A stretch of DNA of 64,000 nt from Xanthobacteraceae bacterium 501b (GCA_000378025.1 KB899087.1:1240001-1304000), one strand, 5' to 3'. Shown: positions 24,705 through 34,395, counted from the first letter of the stretch. The notes: generated from the letters alone by a model not told the origin. Numbers and translations: made by a program.

Positions 24705-25598
24705 ATGATGGCGGATCTCAACGCGCTGGCGGTGTTCACCGTGGTCGCACAGGAGCGAAGCTTCCGCGCCGCTGCCGACCGCCTGGGCGTGACACGCTCA
24801 GCGGTGAGCCAGACCATCGGCCGGTTGGAGGCCACGTTGGGAATGGCGCTGGTGCGGCGCACCACCCGTAGCGTCAGCCTCACCGAGGTGGGCGAGCGCC
24901 TCAACGCCGCTCTGGCACCAGCCATGGCCGAGATCCGCGCCGCAGTGGAAGGTACCGGCGACCTCGCCGGGCGGCCGCGCGGGCAGCTGCGCCTGGCTGT
25001 CTCGTCGATTGCCGAGCGGTTTCTCGCCGGGCCGCTGCTGGCCGGTTTCGCCGCTGCCTGTCCTGACGTGCAGATCGACGTCACGGTGACGGATGAGGAG
25101 TTCGATATCGTCGCCGAGGGGTTCGATGCCGGGGTGCGGCTCGGCGAGGTAATCGAGCAGGACATGATCGCGGTGCCGGTCTCGGCCGAGCAGCGCCAGA
25201 CGGTGGTGGCCTCGCCCGGCTATTTCGAGCGCGCCGGCACACCCGTGCATCCGCGCGAGCTGGCACAGCATCGCTGCATCGGCTGGCGGCCGGCGCCGAA
25301 ACTGGCGCCCTACCGCTGGGAGTTCACCGAGCAGGGCAAGGATTTCGCCGTGGCGGTGGCACCGGAGATCACCACCAACGACATGGCGCTGATGATCAAG
25401 CTCGCCGTGGCCGGCGCCGGCATCACCTTCGGCATGGAAGAAACCTTCCGGCCCTTCGTCGCGCGTGGCGAGCTAGTGCCGGTCCTCGGTGCCTTTTGCC
25501 CGCCCTTTGCGGGCTTCTATCTCTACTATCCCAACCGCCGCAATCTCGCCCCCAAGCTGCGGGCGTTGATCGATCACGTCAGGCAGAGCCGGGACTGA
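24705..25598 (+). CDS. LysR-family transcriptional regulator
   Basis: 297 aa. The N-terminal winged helix is canonical: LNALAVFTVVAQERSFRAAA, DRLGVTRSAVSQTIGRLEATLG, LVRRTTRSVSLTEVGE. The effector-binding domain begins near GQLRLAVSSIAERFLAGPLL and includes DIVAEGFDAGVRLG, as in the AaeR/DmlR-like subgroup (CrgA type). It probably regulates the divergent SDR operon. Two adjacent ATGs (24705, 24708) could start it. Confidence 0.92.
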   Translation: MMADLNALAVFTVVAQERSFRAAADRLGVTRSAVSQTIGRLEATLGMALVRRTTRSVSLTEVGERLNAALAPAMAEIRAAVEGTGDLAGRPRGQLRLAVSSIAERFLAGPLLAGFAAACPDVQIDVTVTDEEFDIVAEGFDAGVRLGEVIEQDMIAVPVSAEQRQTVVASPGYFERAGTPVHPRELAQHRCIGWRPAPKLAPYRWEFTEQGKDFAVAVAPEITTNDMALMIKLAVAGAGITFGMEETFRPFVARGELVPVLGAFCPPFAGFYLYYPNRRNLAPKLRALIDHVRQSRD

Positions 25599-25604
25599 CG
25601 GCGC

Positions 25605-26372
25605 TCAGCCGCCCTGGCCGGCACCGGGCCAGCTCGGCACCGACCAGCCGGGCACGGACCAGCTCGGCATCGTCCACATCTTCGGTGTGGCGGGAGCGGG
25701 CGTGGGCGGGGGTGTGGGTTCGGCCGCAGCAGACGGGCGTCCCGGCTTGGGGCCCATGCGCGCGAGCTTCGGCTGGCTCGCCTTCCACTGCGCCATCCAG
25801 TCGCCGGTTTCCTTCAGGATCAGTTCCTGCACCGCCGGATGGGTGGGCAACTGCGCATGGTTGCGAAAGCGCGCGCCGGCATCCCAGGCGCTGATGTTGC
25901 GGGCGCCGCGCACCCGGGCGAAGCCGGGTCCGGCGATGTTCATGCAGCGCGGTACGGTGCAGGCCGGCGGGGCCGGCGCCGCGTCGATGGTGATCACCAT
26001 CGGCGGCTTGTAGCCCGCGCGCGCCAGTTCGGTGGCGTAGCGCAACGCCGTCTCGCCGCCCATGGAATGGCCGATGATGACATCCGGAACGATTCCCTTG
26101 GTCTTCACCATCAGATGCGAATCGGTGCGGGTCTTGAAACCCTGCAGGGCTAAAGGCCTGGTCAGGGCGGAAACGCCGATATAGTCGCTCTCGACATAGA
26201 CGCCGAGCCCATCGAGCAGCAGGACGACGGGCTGGGCCGCCTGCGGCGCTGTCGCCGCCGGCTGTTCCGTACCGCTCGACGTCTGGCTGCCCTGGGTCTG
26301 GGCGCGCAGCGATGGGGCGAAAAAGGTGGCACCGACGGCAAGCGCGGCGAAGGCGGCGGTCACAGGCTTCAA
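25605..26372 (-). CDS. Exported alpha/beta-hydrolase-like protein
   Basis: 255 aa. Signal peptide MKPVTAAFAALAVGATFFAPSLRAQ, then a Ser/Thr/Ala-rich linker. VVLLLDGLGVY and the nucleophile elbow IIGHSMGGETAL identify a lipase-like alpha/beta fold; MVITIDAAPAP gives the strand with a possible acid. The C-terminus is Pro-rich with short WSVPGW/WSVPSW repeats, which is unusual. It resembles the protein at 55036-55674 (GHSLGANA). Substrate unknown. It ends 6 bp from the convergent LysR stop. Confidence 0.65.
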   Translation of the reverse strand: MKPVTAAFAALAVGATFFAPSLRAQTQGSQTSSGTEQPAATAPQAAQPVVLLLDGLGVYVESDYIGVSALTRPLALQGFKTRTDSHLMVKTKGIVPDVIIGHSMGGETALRYATELARAGYKPPMVITIDAAPAPPACTVPRCMNIAGPGFARVRGARNISAWDAGARFRNHAQLPTHPAVQELILKETGDWMAQWKASQPKLARMGPKPGRPSAAAEPTPPPTPAPATPKMWTMPSWSVPGWSVPSWPGAGQGG

Positions 26373-26514
26373 GGCGTTTGCTCGACGTAAGAAAAGCTCA
26401 TCCCCCGCCCGAACGCTTACCGCAACGTCGCGGTCGCCGCCATCGCCTTTGACGCGAAGCCGGCGCGCGGGGAGTGCATAGGTCTCCCCGCTGTCGGTAA
26501 CAGGTGGCCGGACC

Positions 26515-26790
26515 TTATGCGGCCCGGCTCCAGTGATGGGCGTCGTTGCGCAGATGGCAGGCCTCGGTCCAGGTGGCGAACGCCACCCAGGCGTCGCTCT
26601 TCTGCTGGGGAATGCGGGCCGATTCCAGCTGTGTCAGCAGCATCTCGGCGAAACGGCCGAGCCGGTCATTGCGCAGCGAACGGATAAAGCCGATGGCGCC
26701 GTCCAGCGAGTCGATGGTGATGTCTTCCTGGCCGATCAGCACATGCAGCGGCTCGGGGCGAAAGGCGGGTCCTTCAATAATGTTGGTCAT
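26515..26790 (-). CDS. DUF982 family protein
   Basis: 91 aa from ATG 26790 with GGGAGG upstream. Pattern PEPLHVLIGQEDITIDSLDG ... AIGFIRSLRNDRLGRFAEML and ARIPQQKSDAWVAFATWTEA fits the small Rhizobiales DUF982 family, whose function is unknown. Single gene; a GC-rich hairpin (26467-26491) follows its stop on the minus strand. Confidence 0.7.
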   Translation of the reverse strand: MTNIIEGPAFRPEPLHVLIGQEDITIDSLDGAIGFIRSLRNDRLGRFAEMLLTQLESARIPQQKSDAWVAFATWTEACHLRNDAHHWSRAA

Positions 26791-27353
26791 GGAACCTCCC
26801 GTTTCGGCCTTTTGTGAAACCCGTCGGGGCGGGGCCGTATCCCTCGACGGGCAGGCACATCCTAAGCATGCGATCTTGGCACCCAAATGACGCAGTCAAG
26901 AAGTATCTGGGCACGCATGCGGCAGGCTGTGCCGATTGTGGCTACTTGCTTGTCACACTTTTACGTGAAGGCTTGTTGTCCTCCATGAAGAATACGGAAC
27001 ATCGTACATGGAATGCGGCATCCCAGAACGTCTCTCATGGTGATCGTAACGGTATCTGATGAACACCGCTGCTTAGTTACGCGGCCTGATCGTGTTTCTT
27101 CCCTTTCGTCAGCCTTTGCGACCTTGATTGCAGGCGCGACGGCGCGCTGCTCGCCCCTGAGTGAGTTCTTATGTTGTCGTTCAGGCTCCACTAGTAAAAA
27201 CTATACGATTCGTGTCCAAAACATTTCGCTTGTGCGAATTCGATGGATTGTTCATGCTGCTCTGCAGCATCGAATACCTCTTGCGTATCCATCGTTACAC
27301 CATGCTACGGTGGCGGCGGACGGCAGAAGACCGTCCATGAGGAGGAAACGCCA
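26791..27353. other. 563-bp intergenic region
   Basis: No frame with coding character. GC is lower than average around 26990-27300, as expected for promoters of the divergent genes. It contains a perfect short hairpin, ATGCTGC-TCT-GCAGCAT, at 27254-27270, about 85 bp before the next start, which may be an operator or leader structure. Confidence 0.4.
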
Positions 27354-27923
27354 ATGAACATTCACAGCAGGTTCGTCGCGCTCGCCGCGGCGGCGAGCAT
27401 CCTCGCGGTCGCCCCCGCCTTCGCGCAGGATCAGGCGGCGCATGTGAAGCCGGCGACGGCCTATGTGCAGGAGAAAATCACCCCGTGGCTCAGCGATCCG
27501 GTGGTGATCGCCGCCATCGTCGAGGCGAACAAGAAGCACAAGCGGCTGATGCAGGAAGACATCATCGCGCTGGACAAGGCCTGGGTCGCCAAGGACCCGG
27601 CGGTGGTCGATCCCGTCCGCAAGAACAAGTTGTCGGAATTCCTGATCGTGAAGCGGGATGCGTCCGGCGGCGTGATCACCGAAGCCTTCGTGATGGACAA
27701 TCGCGGCCTCAATGTCGGCCAGACCGACGGCACCTCCGACCTGTGGCAGGCGGATGAGGCCAAGTGGCAGAAGACCTATGCGGTGGGTCCCGGTACCATC
27801 TTCGTCGACAAGGTCGAGGAAGAGGACGGCAAGAAGATCGCCCAGGTCAGCGTCACCATTTCCGACAAGGATGTGGCCATTGGCGCCGTCACCTTCGGCA
27901 TCGATGTCGACAAGTTGAAGTAA
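27354..27923 (+). CDS. Periplasmic PDC/Cache-like sensor-domain protein
   Basis: 189 aa from the ATG with GAGGAGG upstream. Signal peptide MNIHSRFVALAAAASILAVAPAFAQ. The mature protein, YVQEKITPWLSDPVVIAAIV, LSEFLIVKRDASGGVITEAF, VMDNRGLNVGQTDGTSDLWQ and GAVTFGIDVDKL, has the strand order of a stand-alone PDC (Cache) ligand-binding domain with no membrane anchor or output domain. It may bind a small ligand in the periplasm. Monocistronic, closed by the terminator at 27957. Confidence 0.75.
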   Translation: MNIHSRFVALAAAASILAVAPAFAQDQAAHVKPATAYVQEKITPWLSDPVVIAAIVEANKKHKRLMQEDIIALDKAWVAKDPAVVDPVRKNKLSEFLIVKRDASGGVITEAFVMDNRGLNVGQTDGTSDLWQADEAKWQKTYAVGPGTIFVDKVEEEDGKKIAQVSVTISDKDVAIGAVTFGIDVDKLK

Positions 27924-27956
27924 GCCCTGATCCGGACGTGTCTCTCCAGGATAGGC

Positions 27957-27982
27957 GGGCGGCGCGAGCCGCCCCTTTTTTT
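27957..27982 (+). terminator. Rho-independent terminator
   Basis: Stem GGGCGGC/GCCGCCC with GCGA loop, followed by C and seven T. It is 34 bp after the PDC-protein stop. Confidence 0.9.
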
Positions 27983-28072
27983 GTCTCGGCCGCCGCAATG
28001 CCGACACGCCGTATCGACCCCGGCGTCGGCTTGGGCTAAGTCTCCTGCGCCGGGTCAACACAGGAGTGCGCC

Positions 28073-28402
28073 ATGTTTCTCGCTATGAACCGCTTCAAGG
28101 TGAAGCTCGGGTCGGAAGCCGATTTCGAGACCGTCTGGCGCGAGCGCGACAGCCATCTGAAGACCGTGCCGGGCTTCAAGACCTTCCATTTGCTGCGCGG
28201 CGCAACCAAGGACGACCACACCCTCTACGCCTCGCATTCCGAATGGGCGTCGCGGGCGGACTTCGAGGCGTGGACGCGCTCCGAGGCGTTCCGTAAGGCG
28301 CATGGCAGCGCCGGTGCCAACAAGCCGCTCTATCTCGGCCATCCCGAGGTCGAACTGTTCGACAGCGTCCTCGCCCAGTCGGTGGAAGATCAGGCGGCCT
28401 GA
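28073..28402 (+). CDS. ABM-domain monooxygenase-like protein (HmoA type)
   Basis: 109 aa, ACAGGAGTGCGCC before ATG. Dimeric ferredoxin-like antibiotic biosynthesis monooxygenase domain: NRFKVKLGSEADFETVWRER, LKTVPGFKTFHLLRG, TLYASHSEWASRADFEAW. The order of Asn near the N-terminus, FHLLRG and the ASHSEW segment is like heme-degrading HmoA/IsdG relatives, so a heme-iron release role is plausible. No heme uptake genes are adjacent. Confidence 0.8.
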   Translation: MFLAMNRFKVKLGSEADFETVWRERDSHLKTVPGFKTFHLLRGATKDDHTLYASHSEWASRADFEAWTRSEAFRKAHGSAGANKPLYLGHPEVELFDSVLAQSVEDQAA

Positions 28403-28491
28403 GCCTCACCACGGGGGGCACGGCATAGTGGGGGCGCCCCCGGCGCAGTTGACGGATCGGGCGGCGTGCCGTAACGCCTCGCGATCCTGAA

Positions 28492-29874
28492 ATGCCGGGT
28501 ACCCCCACGATCATGGCCGACATCGCGTCCCCCGACGCCTTCTCCCCCGCGCGCGGTGAGGCGCCGCGCATCTCCTTCGTTTCGCTCGGCTGCCCCAAGG
28601 CGCTGGTCGACAGCGAGAGGATCATCACCAGCCTGCGCTCGGAAGGCTATGAGCTGTCGCGCCATCACGAAGGCGCGGACCTCGTCATCGTCAACACCTG
28701 CGGCTTTCTCGACAGCGCCAAGGCGGAAAGCCTCGCCGCCATCGGCGACGCGCTGAAGGAGAATGGCAAGGTCATCGTCACCGGCTGCATGGGCGCCGAG
28801 CCCCAGCAGATTCGCGACGTGCATCCGGGCGTGCTCGCCGTCACCGGGCCGCAGCAATATGAGAGCGTGCTGGCCGCCGTCCACCAGGCGGTGCCGCCGC
28901 AGCACGACCCCTTTATCGATCTGGTGCCGCCGCAGGGCATCAAGCTCACCCCGCGCCACTATGCCTATCTGAAGATCTCGGAAGGCTGCAGCAATCGCTG
29001 CACCTTCTGCATCATCCCCAAACTGCGCGGCGACCTTGTCAGCCGGCCGGCGGCGGATGTGCTGCGCGAAGCGGAGCGGCTGGTGAATGCCGGGGTGAAG
29101 GAACTCCTGGTCATCTCGCAGGATACCTCAGCCTACGGCATCGATCTGCGCTACGCGCCGAGCACGTGGAAGGACCGTGAGGTCCGCGCCCGCTTCTTCG
29201 ACCTGGCGCGCGAACTCGGCAGCCTCGGGGCCTGGGTGCGGATGCACTATGTCTACCCCTACCCCCATGTGGACGAGGTGATTGGCCTGATGGCGGAGGG
29301 CGTCATCCTCCCCTATCTCGATATCCCCTTCCAGCACGCCTCCCCCACCGTGCTGAAGCGGATGAAGCGCCCGGCGGCGCAGGAGAAGACGCTGGCCCGG
29401 GTGCAGGCCTGGCGGGCCGCGTGCCCGGACCTCACCTTGCGCTCCACCTTCATCGTCGGCTTCCCCGGCGAGACCGAGGCCGAATTCGAGGAACTCATCG
29501 CCTTCCTGGAGGAGGCCGAGCTCGACCGGGTCGGCTGCTTCAAATATGAGCCGGTGGACGGCGCGCCCGCCAACGCTCTCGGCGCCGAGATGGTGCCGGA
29601 CGAGGTGAAGGAAGAGCGCTGGAAGCGCTTCATGGAGGTGCAGCAGCGTGTCAGCGCCCGCCGCCTCAAGCGCAAGGTCGGCAGCCGCCAGCAGGTCATA
29701 ATCGACAAGGTCGGCCCGACCGTGGCGATCGGCCGTTCCAAGGCGGACGCGCCTGAAATTGACGGCGTGGTCCATGTCGCGGCGCGCCGTCCGCTGCGCG
29801 TCGGCGAGATCGTCACGGTGAAGATCGAGCGCGCCGACGCCTATGATTTGCACGGCACGGCGGTGGGCTACTGA
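28492..29874 (+). CDS. rimO: Ribosomal protein S12 methylthiotransferase RimO
   Basis: 460-aa radical-SAM enzyme that adds a methylthio group to the conserved Asp of ribosomal protein S12. N-terminal UPF0004 domain with cluster cysteines in SLGCPK, VNTCGF and TGCMG. Radical-SAM motif [12 protein letters not shown] (CxxxCxxC), then the TIM-barrel core ([20 protein letters not shown]) and C-terminal TRAM domain ([20 protein letters not shown]). The S12-specific form rather than MiaB is indicated by [12 protein letters not shown] and [21 protein letters not shown] start at 28513 (MADIASPD) is possible. Confidence 0.96.
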   Translation: MPGTPTIMADIASPDAFSPARGEAPRISFVSLGCPKALVDSERIITSLRSEGYELSRHHEGADLVIVNTCGFLDSAKAESLAAIGDALKENGKVIVTGCMGAEPQQIRDVHPGVLAVTGPQQYESVLAAVHQAVPPQHDPFIDLVPPQGIKLTPRHYAYLKISEGCSNRCTFCIIPKLRGDLVSRPAADVLREAERLVNAGVKELLVISQDTSAYGIDLRYAPSTWKDREVRARFFDLARELGSLGAWVRMHYVYPYPHVDEVIGLMAEGVILPYLDIPFQHASPTVLKRMKRPAAQEKTLARVQAWRAACPDLTLRSTFIVGFPGETEAEFEELIAFLEEAELDRVGCFKYEPVDGAPANALGAEMVPDEVKEERWKRFMEVQQRVSARRLKRKVGSRQQVIIDKVGPTVAIGRSKADAPEIDGVVHVAARRPLRVGEIVTVKIERADAYDLHGTAVGY

Positions 29875-29899
29875 ACGCGACCGCTGCCGCCCTCCGCCG

Positions 29900-30664
29900 C
29901 TATTCCAGCACCCGTCGCAGCTCTTCGGAGGGCACGATGCTCTCGTCCACCGTCGGCCAGGACAGCGCCACCGTGTAGGCGAGCGTGGTCGAGAAGGCGA
30001 TGGCGAAGGTCGAAAGCCCGATGATCAGCTGGTAGCGCTTGCCTACATGCAGCGCCGCCAGCCCGATCAGCGACAGCATGCCGAGCACCATCACCACGAT
30101 CCAGCGATGCGGCGCGAGGTCGGCGTGGAGGATGAAGTAGCGGTCGGTCCGCAGCCGCCGCAGTTCGATCTGGCTGGCGAGCAGCGTGCTGCGAAGATAG
30201 TTCGGCACGGCGGCATCGGCGCTGCTCCGCGCGATCGCCTCCACCAGCCCGGCAAAGGCGGTCGACACTTCCGGCTGCGGCCGCACCCAGCCCTCATCCC
30301 ACTCGTAGCGGGAAAGCGCCCGCGCATAGACCCCCACCGCATCATCGACCGGCGCGCAGCTTGGCCCACAGACACGGGCGATGTCGAGCATGGCGTCCAG
30401 CCGCTGCACCTCCTGCAGCACGGTCTTGGCGTAGAGCGTCTCGCGGTTCCAGATATCGCTCACCATGAAGGCGAGGAACAGCGCGAACGGCAGGGTCAGC
30501 GCGCCGAGATAGGACGTCTGCAGATCCCGGGGCACGAAGACGGCGACCAGGCTTGGGCGCATCGCCACCCAGTAGCAGGCCCAACCCGCCAGCAGCGGCA
30601 GGGTGGCGACGAACACCACGAAGACCGAGAAATACTCACTGACGAACAGGCGGCTCCAGGTCAC
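29900..30664 (-). CDS. DUF4239-like membrane protein
   Basis: 254 aa with two N-terminal membrane helices (FSVFVVFVATLPLLAGWACYW, LGALTLPFALFLAFMVSDIW), a ~110-residue soluble helical part and two C-terminal helices (WIVVMVLGMLSLIGLAALHV, LIIGLSTFAIAFSTTLAYTV). The layout and the FMVSDIWNRE segment recall DUF4239 (bestrophin-like) proteins. Role unknown. It is the last gene of the minus-strand operon, 16 bp after the M20 peptidase, and converges on rimO. Confidence 0.6.
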   Translation of the reverse strand: MTWSRLFVSEYFSVFVVFVATLPLLAGWACYWVAMRPSLVAVFVPRDLQTSYLGALTLPFALFLAFMVSDIWNRETLYAKTVLQEVQRLDAMLDIARVCGPSCAPVDDAVGVYARALSRYEWDEGWVRPQPEVSTAFAGLVEAIARSSADAAVPNYLRSTLLASQIELRRLRTDRYFILHADLAPHRWIVVMVLGMLSLIGLAALHVGKRYQLIIGLSTFAIAFSTTLAYTVALSWPTVDESIVPSEELRRVLE

Positions 30665-30680
30665 GTGTTGCGCTCCGGCC

Positions 30681-31898
30681 TCAGGGCTTCAGAAGGTCGC
30701 GCAGCGTGGCTTCGATCACCTGCGTCGCCGCCTTGAGGTCGCTGATCCGCACATGCTCGTCGGCGGCATGGGCGTTGGCCTCCAGGATGGAGCGCGGCCC
30801 GGCGCCATAAAGCACCGTCGGCACGCCGGCCGCCGTGTAGTGGCGCGCATCGGTGTAGAGCGGCACGGCGGTGGCCGGCGGGGTCTCGCCCAGCACGGCG
30901 GCGGCGTGCTTCTGGATCGTCTCGACCAGCCGCTCCGTGCCCGGCAGCGTGCGCAGCGGCTCGGCGAGGATGATGCGTCGGCACTCGATCTCGATGCCAG
31001 CCCGCCCCGCGACCGCGCGTTCGACCAGCGCATGCAGCTCCGCCTCGACGCTTTCGCCATTTTCTTCCGGGGTCAGCCGGCGGTCGACGCGCATGACGAT
31101 GCGGTCGGGCACGACATTGGTGTTGATGCCCCCCGAAATCAGACCCACTGTGATCTTCGGCGAGCCGATGCCCGGCGTGGCGCTGGTGATGCCGTTGAGG
31201 CGACGGCGCTCGGCATAGATCGCGTCGAGAATGCCGGCCGCCGCCTCAAGGGCATCCGCCCCGGTCTCGGGCATCGCAGCGTGCGCCTGCTTGCCGCGCA
31301 CCACGATTTCAAGATGCAGGCAGCCATTATGGGCGATGACGACCGCATAGGAGAAGCCGGCGGAAATGGCGAGGTCCGGCTTGCTGATGCCATGCTCCAG
31401 CAGCCATTGCGGGCCGACGAAGCCGCCGGCTTCCTCGTCATAGGTGAAATGCAGCTCGACCGTGCCGTCGAGGTCGTCCGGCCGCTCCTTCAGCGCCAGC
31501 AACGCGAAAGCATAGGTGGCGAAGTCGGATTTCGACACCGCCGCGCCGCGCCCATAGATCGCCCCGCCCCGCTCTTCGGCGCCGTAGGGATCATAGGTCC
31601 AGCCCTCGCCGGGAGGTACCACGTCGCCATGCGAGTTGAGCGCGATCACCGGGCCGCTGCCGTTGCCGAAGCGCTCGCGGACGATGAGGTTGACCACCGA
31701 TTTCATCCCATGCGCCAGCACATAGGGCTCCGGCACCGCGTGGCGCTCCACCTCGAAGCCCAGCCCCTCCAGCAACTGGCCGGCAATTTCGGCATGGGGC
31801 GCGCAGTCGCCCGGCGGGTTGTCGCTGGGCACGCGCACTAGCGCCTTAAGGAAATCGACCTCGCGCGCCAGCCTGTCGGAATCGCCGGAACTGCTCAC
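30681..31898 (-). CDS. M20-family metallopeptidase (ArgE/DapE-like)
   Basis: 405 aa, GTG start overlapping the upstream stop (GTGA). A cytosolic zinc amidohydrolase cleaving N-acyl or peptide bonds. Metal and catalytic residues: His-Asp in LNSHGDVVPPGEGW, Asp near KSDFATY, Glu-Glu in TYDEEAGGFVG, and His in RGKQAHAAMPETGADA of the dimerisation domain; C-terminal His in LEANAHAADEHV. It is close to acetylornithine deacetylase/succinyl-diaminopimelate desuccinylase, but the operon suggests a catabolic substrate. Confidence 0.85.
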   Translation of the reverse strand: MSSSGDSDRLAREVDFLKALVRVPSDNPPGDCAPHAEIAGQLLEGLGFEVERHAVPEPYVLAHGMKSVVNLIVRERFGNGSGPVIALNSHGDVVPPGEGWTYDPYGAEERGGAIYGRGAAVSKSDFATYAFALLALKERPDDLDGTVELHFTYDEEAGGFVGPQWLLEHGISKPDLAISAGFSYAVVIAHNGCLHLEIVVRGKQAHAAMPETGADALEAAAGILDAIYAERRRLNGITSATPGIGSPKITVGLISGGINTNVVPDRIVMRVDRRLTPEENGESVEAELHALVERAVAGRAGIEIECRRIILAEPLRTLPGTERLVETIQKHAAAVLGETPPATAVPLYTDARHYTAAGVPTVLYGAGPRSILEANAHAADEHVRISDLKAATQVIEATLRDLLKP

Positions 31899-33175
31899 GT
31901 CTGTGCTCCGCTTGTGCCGCCATCGGAAGGGGGCTGTTGAAACCGTTCGATGAATCGGATGAGCGCCGCCGCGGCCATCCCCATATCCTCGGGCGACGCA
32001 TATTCCGCCGGGTTATGGCTGATGCCGCCCTTGCAGCGCACGAACAGCATGCCGACCGGGCAGAGCTTTGCCATCGCCTGCCCGTCATGACCGGCGCCGG
32101 AAGGCAGCAGCGGCGCCCGCAGCCCGAGCGAGGCGACGGCATCGCCGAGCCGCCGCTGAATGTCGCGGTAGCAGGGAACGGTTGCGACCTCGTGAAAGGC
32201 GGAAATGACGACGCCGAGGCCGCGCTGTTCGGCAATGCGGTGGGCATCGGCCTCGAACCGCGTCAGTGCCGCCCGGCGCGAGGCGTCCGATGCCGAGCGC
32301 AGATCCACAGTGAAGACCACGCGCGCCGGAATCACGTTCACCGAGCCGGGCTCGACATGTACGCGCCCGACGGTCGCCACCATGCCGTCCGCGCCGGCGC
32401 GGGCGATGCGCTCGACCGCGAGCGCCATTTCGGCGGCACCGCTCAGCGCGTCGCGGCGCAGGCGCATGGGAACGGTGCCGGCATGGCCGGCCTCGCCGGT
32501 GACGGTGACGGACAGGCGCGAGGCGCCGGCGATGGCGGTGACGACGCCCAGCGGCGCGCCCTCAGCCTCCAGCACCGGTCCCTGCTCGATATGCGCCTCG
32601 ATATAGGCCAGCACGCGCGAGGGGTCATAGGCGCTGGCGGCGATGTCGTCGGGGTTCTTGCCATAGGCAAGCAGCGCCTCGCCCAGGCTGATGCCGTCGC
32701 CGTCCCGCGCCTGCAGGCTGGCGGGAAGGAACACCCCGGCACAGGCGGCCGAGGAGGAGAGCGTGGTGGGAAAGCGCGTGCCTTCCTCGTCGCCGAACGC
32801 GAGCACATCGATGCCATAGGCCGGCGTCAGCCCGCCTCGCGCCACCGCCTCGACAGCGAGAATGCCGAGGATCACGCCCAGCGTGCCGTCATATTTCCCG
32901 GCATTGGCCACGGTGTCGATATGCGAGCCGATGAGCAGGCGGGGGGCCTCCGGGCCGGCGGGGTGCCAGGCGCCACGCACCGTGCCGAGCGCGTCCTCGC
33001 TTACCGAGAGGCCGGCCTCGCCCATCCAGCGGGCGACAAGATCGGCGGCGCGCCGGTGCTCGGGGGTCAGAAAGAAGCGAGTGAGAGTGTCCGGCGCCGA
33101 GGGGATCGCGCCAAGTTGCTCGATCATCGCCGCCGCGCGGGCGCCGAGAGCCGCGATATTCACGGGGATCGTCAT
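31895..33175 (-). CDS. Allantoate amidohydrolase / N-carbamoylase family
   Basis: 426 aa from MTIPVN (33175). Zinc-dependent M20 relative of the hydantoinase/carbamoylase group. Family motifs: IGSHIDTVANAGKYDGTLGV (metal His and Asp), AFGDEEGTRFP (Glu pair), YIEAHIEQGPVLE, GEAGHAGTVPMRLRRDA, VEPGSVNVIPA, GAGHDGQAMA, and CKGGISHNPAEYASPEDM with the last metal His. It would split allantoate or N-carbamoyl amino acids to ammonia and CO2. It is coupled to the M20 gene and follows a BMP-type transporter, which supports nitrogen scavenging from ureides or nucleosides. Confidence 0.88.
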   Translation of the reverse strand: MTIPVNIAALGARAAAMIEQLGAIPSAPDTLTRFFLTPEHRRAADLVARWMGEAGLSVSEDALGTVRGAWHPAGPEAPRLLIGSHIDTVANAGKYDGTLGVILGILAVEAVARGGLTPAYGIDVLAFGDEEGTRFPTTLSSSAACAGVFLPASLQARDGDGISLGEALLAYGKNPDDIAASAYDPSRVLAYIEAHIEQGPVLEAEGAPLGVVTAIAGASRLSVTVTGEAGHAGTVPMRLRRDALSGAAEMALAVERIARAGADGMVATVGRVHVEPGSVNVIPARVVFTVDLRSASDASRRAALTRFEADAHRIAEQRGLGVVISAFHEVATVPCYRDIQRRLGDAVASLGLRAPLLPSGAGHDGQAMAKLCPVGMLFVRCKGGISHNPAEYASPEDMGMAAAALIRFIERFQQPPSDGGTSGAQT

Positions 33176-33315
33176 AGGGTCGACACGGCGCCTCCGGCCG
33201 CGCGGCCGGGCATGGGGGCCGCGCTCCTGTGCAAGCGCAATCGCATATGGCGCCACCTTTGGCAACGAGGGCGGCGTGAAAGCCCACGCCGCCGATGCGT
33301 TCCTGATGCCGGAGC

Positions 33316-34395
33316 CTACTGGCCGGGCACCTTGTCGTCGATGCCCTTAACATACCAGTTCATCGACAGGATATCCTTGTCGGCCAGAACCTCGCCCTCC
33401 TTCACCATGAGCGTGCCGTCTTGCTTGTAGATCGGGCCCTTGAAGGGGTTGAGGGCGCCCGAGGTGATCGCCGCCTGGGTCGTCTCGGCCATCTTCTTCA
33501 CCTCGTCGGGCATGTTGGTGTAGGGCGCCATCACGACCTCGCCGTCCTTCATGCCGCCCCAGGTGTCGGTGGAGGTCCAGGTGCCGTCGAGCGCCGCCTG
33601 CACACGCTCGATGTAGTAGGGCGCCCAGTCGTCGACGATAGCGGTGAGCTGCGAATCCGGGCCGAACTTGATCATGTCGGAGGCCTGGCCGAACGCCATT
33701 ACGTCGCGCGCCTCGGCGGCCTGCATGGCGGCGGGGCTGTCCGTGTGCTGCGAGATCACATCGGCGCCCTGGTCGATCAGCGCCTTGGCGGCGTCGGCCT
33801 CCTTGGCGGGGTCGAACCACGAGTTCACCCAGACGATCTTGATCTTCATGTTTGGATTGACTGATTGCGCGCCCAGCATCAGCGAGTTGATGCCGGCGAT
33901 GACCTCCGGGATCGGGAAGGAGGCGATGTAGCCGATCGTGCCGGTCTTCGACGTCTTCGCCGCGATCTGGCCGAGGACATAGCGGCCTTCGTGGAACTTG
34001 GCGTTGTAGGTCGAGACGTTCTTGGCCCGCTTGAAGCCGGTGGCGTGCTCGAAGAACACGTTGGGATGGCGCTTGGCCACCTTGAGCGTCGGTTCCATAA
34101 AGCCGAAGGAGGTGGTGAAGATCAGCTTGTTGCCGGCCCTCGCGAGTTGCTCGATCACCCGCTCGGCGTCGGGGCCCTCGTCGACATTCTCGACGAAGGT
34201 GGTCTCGACCTTGTCGCCGAAGTGCTTCTCGACCGCCTTGCGGCCCTGGTCATGCTGGTACGACCAGCCGAAATCGCCGACCGGCCCGACATAGACCCAA
34301 GCCGCCTTAAGCTTCTCCGCCGCCTGTGCCGGCGCACCGCCAGCCAGGGCGAAGCCCGCGGCAATGGCAACCGCCATGGAGAGAATCTTGCGCAT
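33316..34395 (-). CDS. BMP-family ABC substrate-binding protein
   Basis: 359 aa from MRKILSM (34395). Signal peptide MRKILSMAVAIAAGFALAGG ... AQA. Bmp/PnrA-type periplasmic nucleoside-binding fold: AAWVYVGPVGDFGWSYQHDQ, IFTTSFGFMEPTLKVAKRHP, NVFFEHATGFKRAKNVSTYN, GTIGYIASFPIPEVIAGINS, IVWVNSWFDPAKEADAAKAL. No lipobox Cys, as usual in Gram-negative members. Partner of the permeases and ATPase upstream in the operon. Family ligands are mostly nucleosides or related purines. Confidence 0.93.
   Translation of the reverse strand: MRKILSMAVAIAAGFALAGGAPAQAAEKLKAAWVYVGPVGDFGWSYQHDQGRKAVEKHFGDKVETTFVENVDEGPDAERVIEQLARAGNKLIFTTSFGFMEPTLKVAKRHPNVFFEHATGFKRAKNVSTYNAKFHEGRYVLGQIAAKTSKTGTIGYIASFPIPEVIAGINSLMLGAQSVNPNMKIKIVWVNSWFDPAKEADAAKALIDQGADVISQHTDSPAAMQAAEARDVMAFGQASDMIKFGPDSQLTAIVDDWAPYYIERVQAALDGTWTSTDTWGGMKDGEVVMAPYTNMPDEVKKMAETTQAAITSGALNPFKGPIYKQDGTLMVKEGEVLADKDILSMNWYVKGIDDKVPGQ

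Noticed and set aside
26814..27357. Two overlapping plus-strand frames before the PDC-domain gene
   Set aside because: No ribosome site and atypical composition; more likely leader and promoter DNA.
31937..33430. 497-codon plus-strand frame opposite the amidohydrolase
   Set aside because: Shadow of a gene with conserved metal-binding motifs; biased composition.
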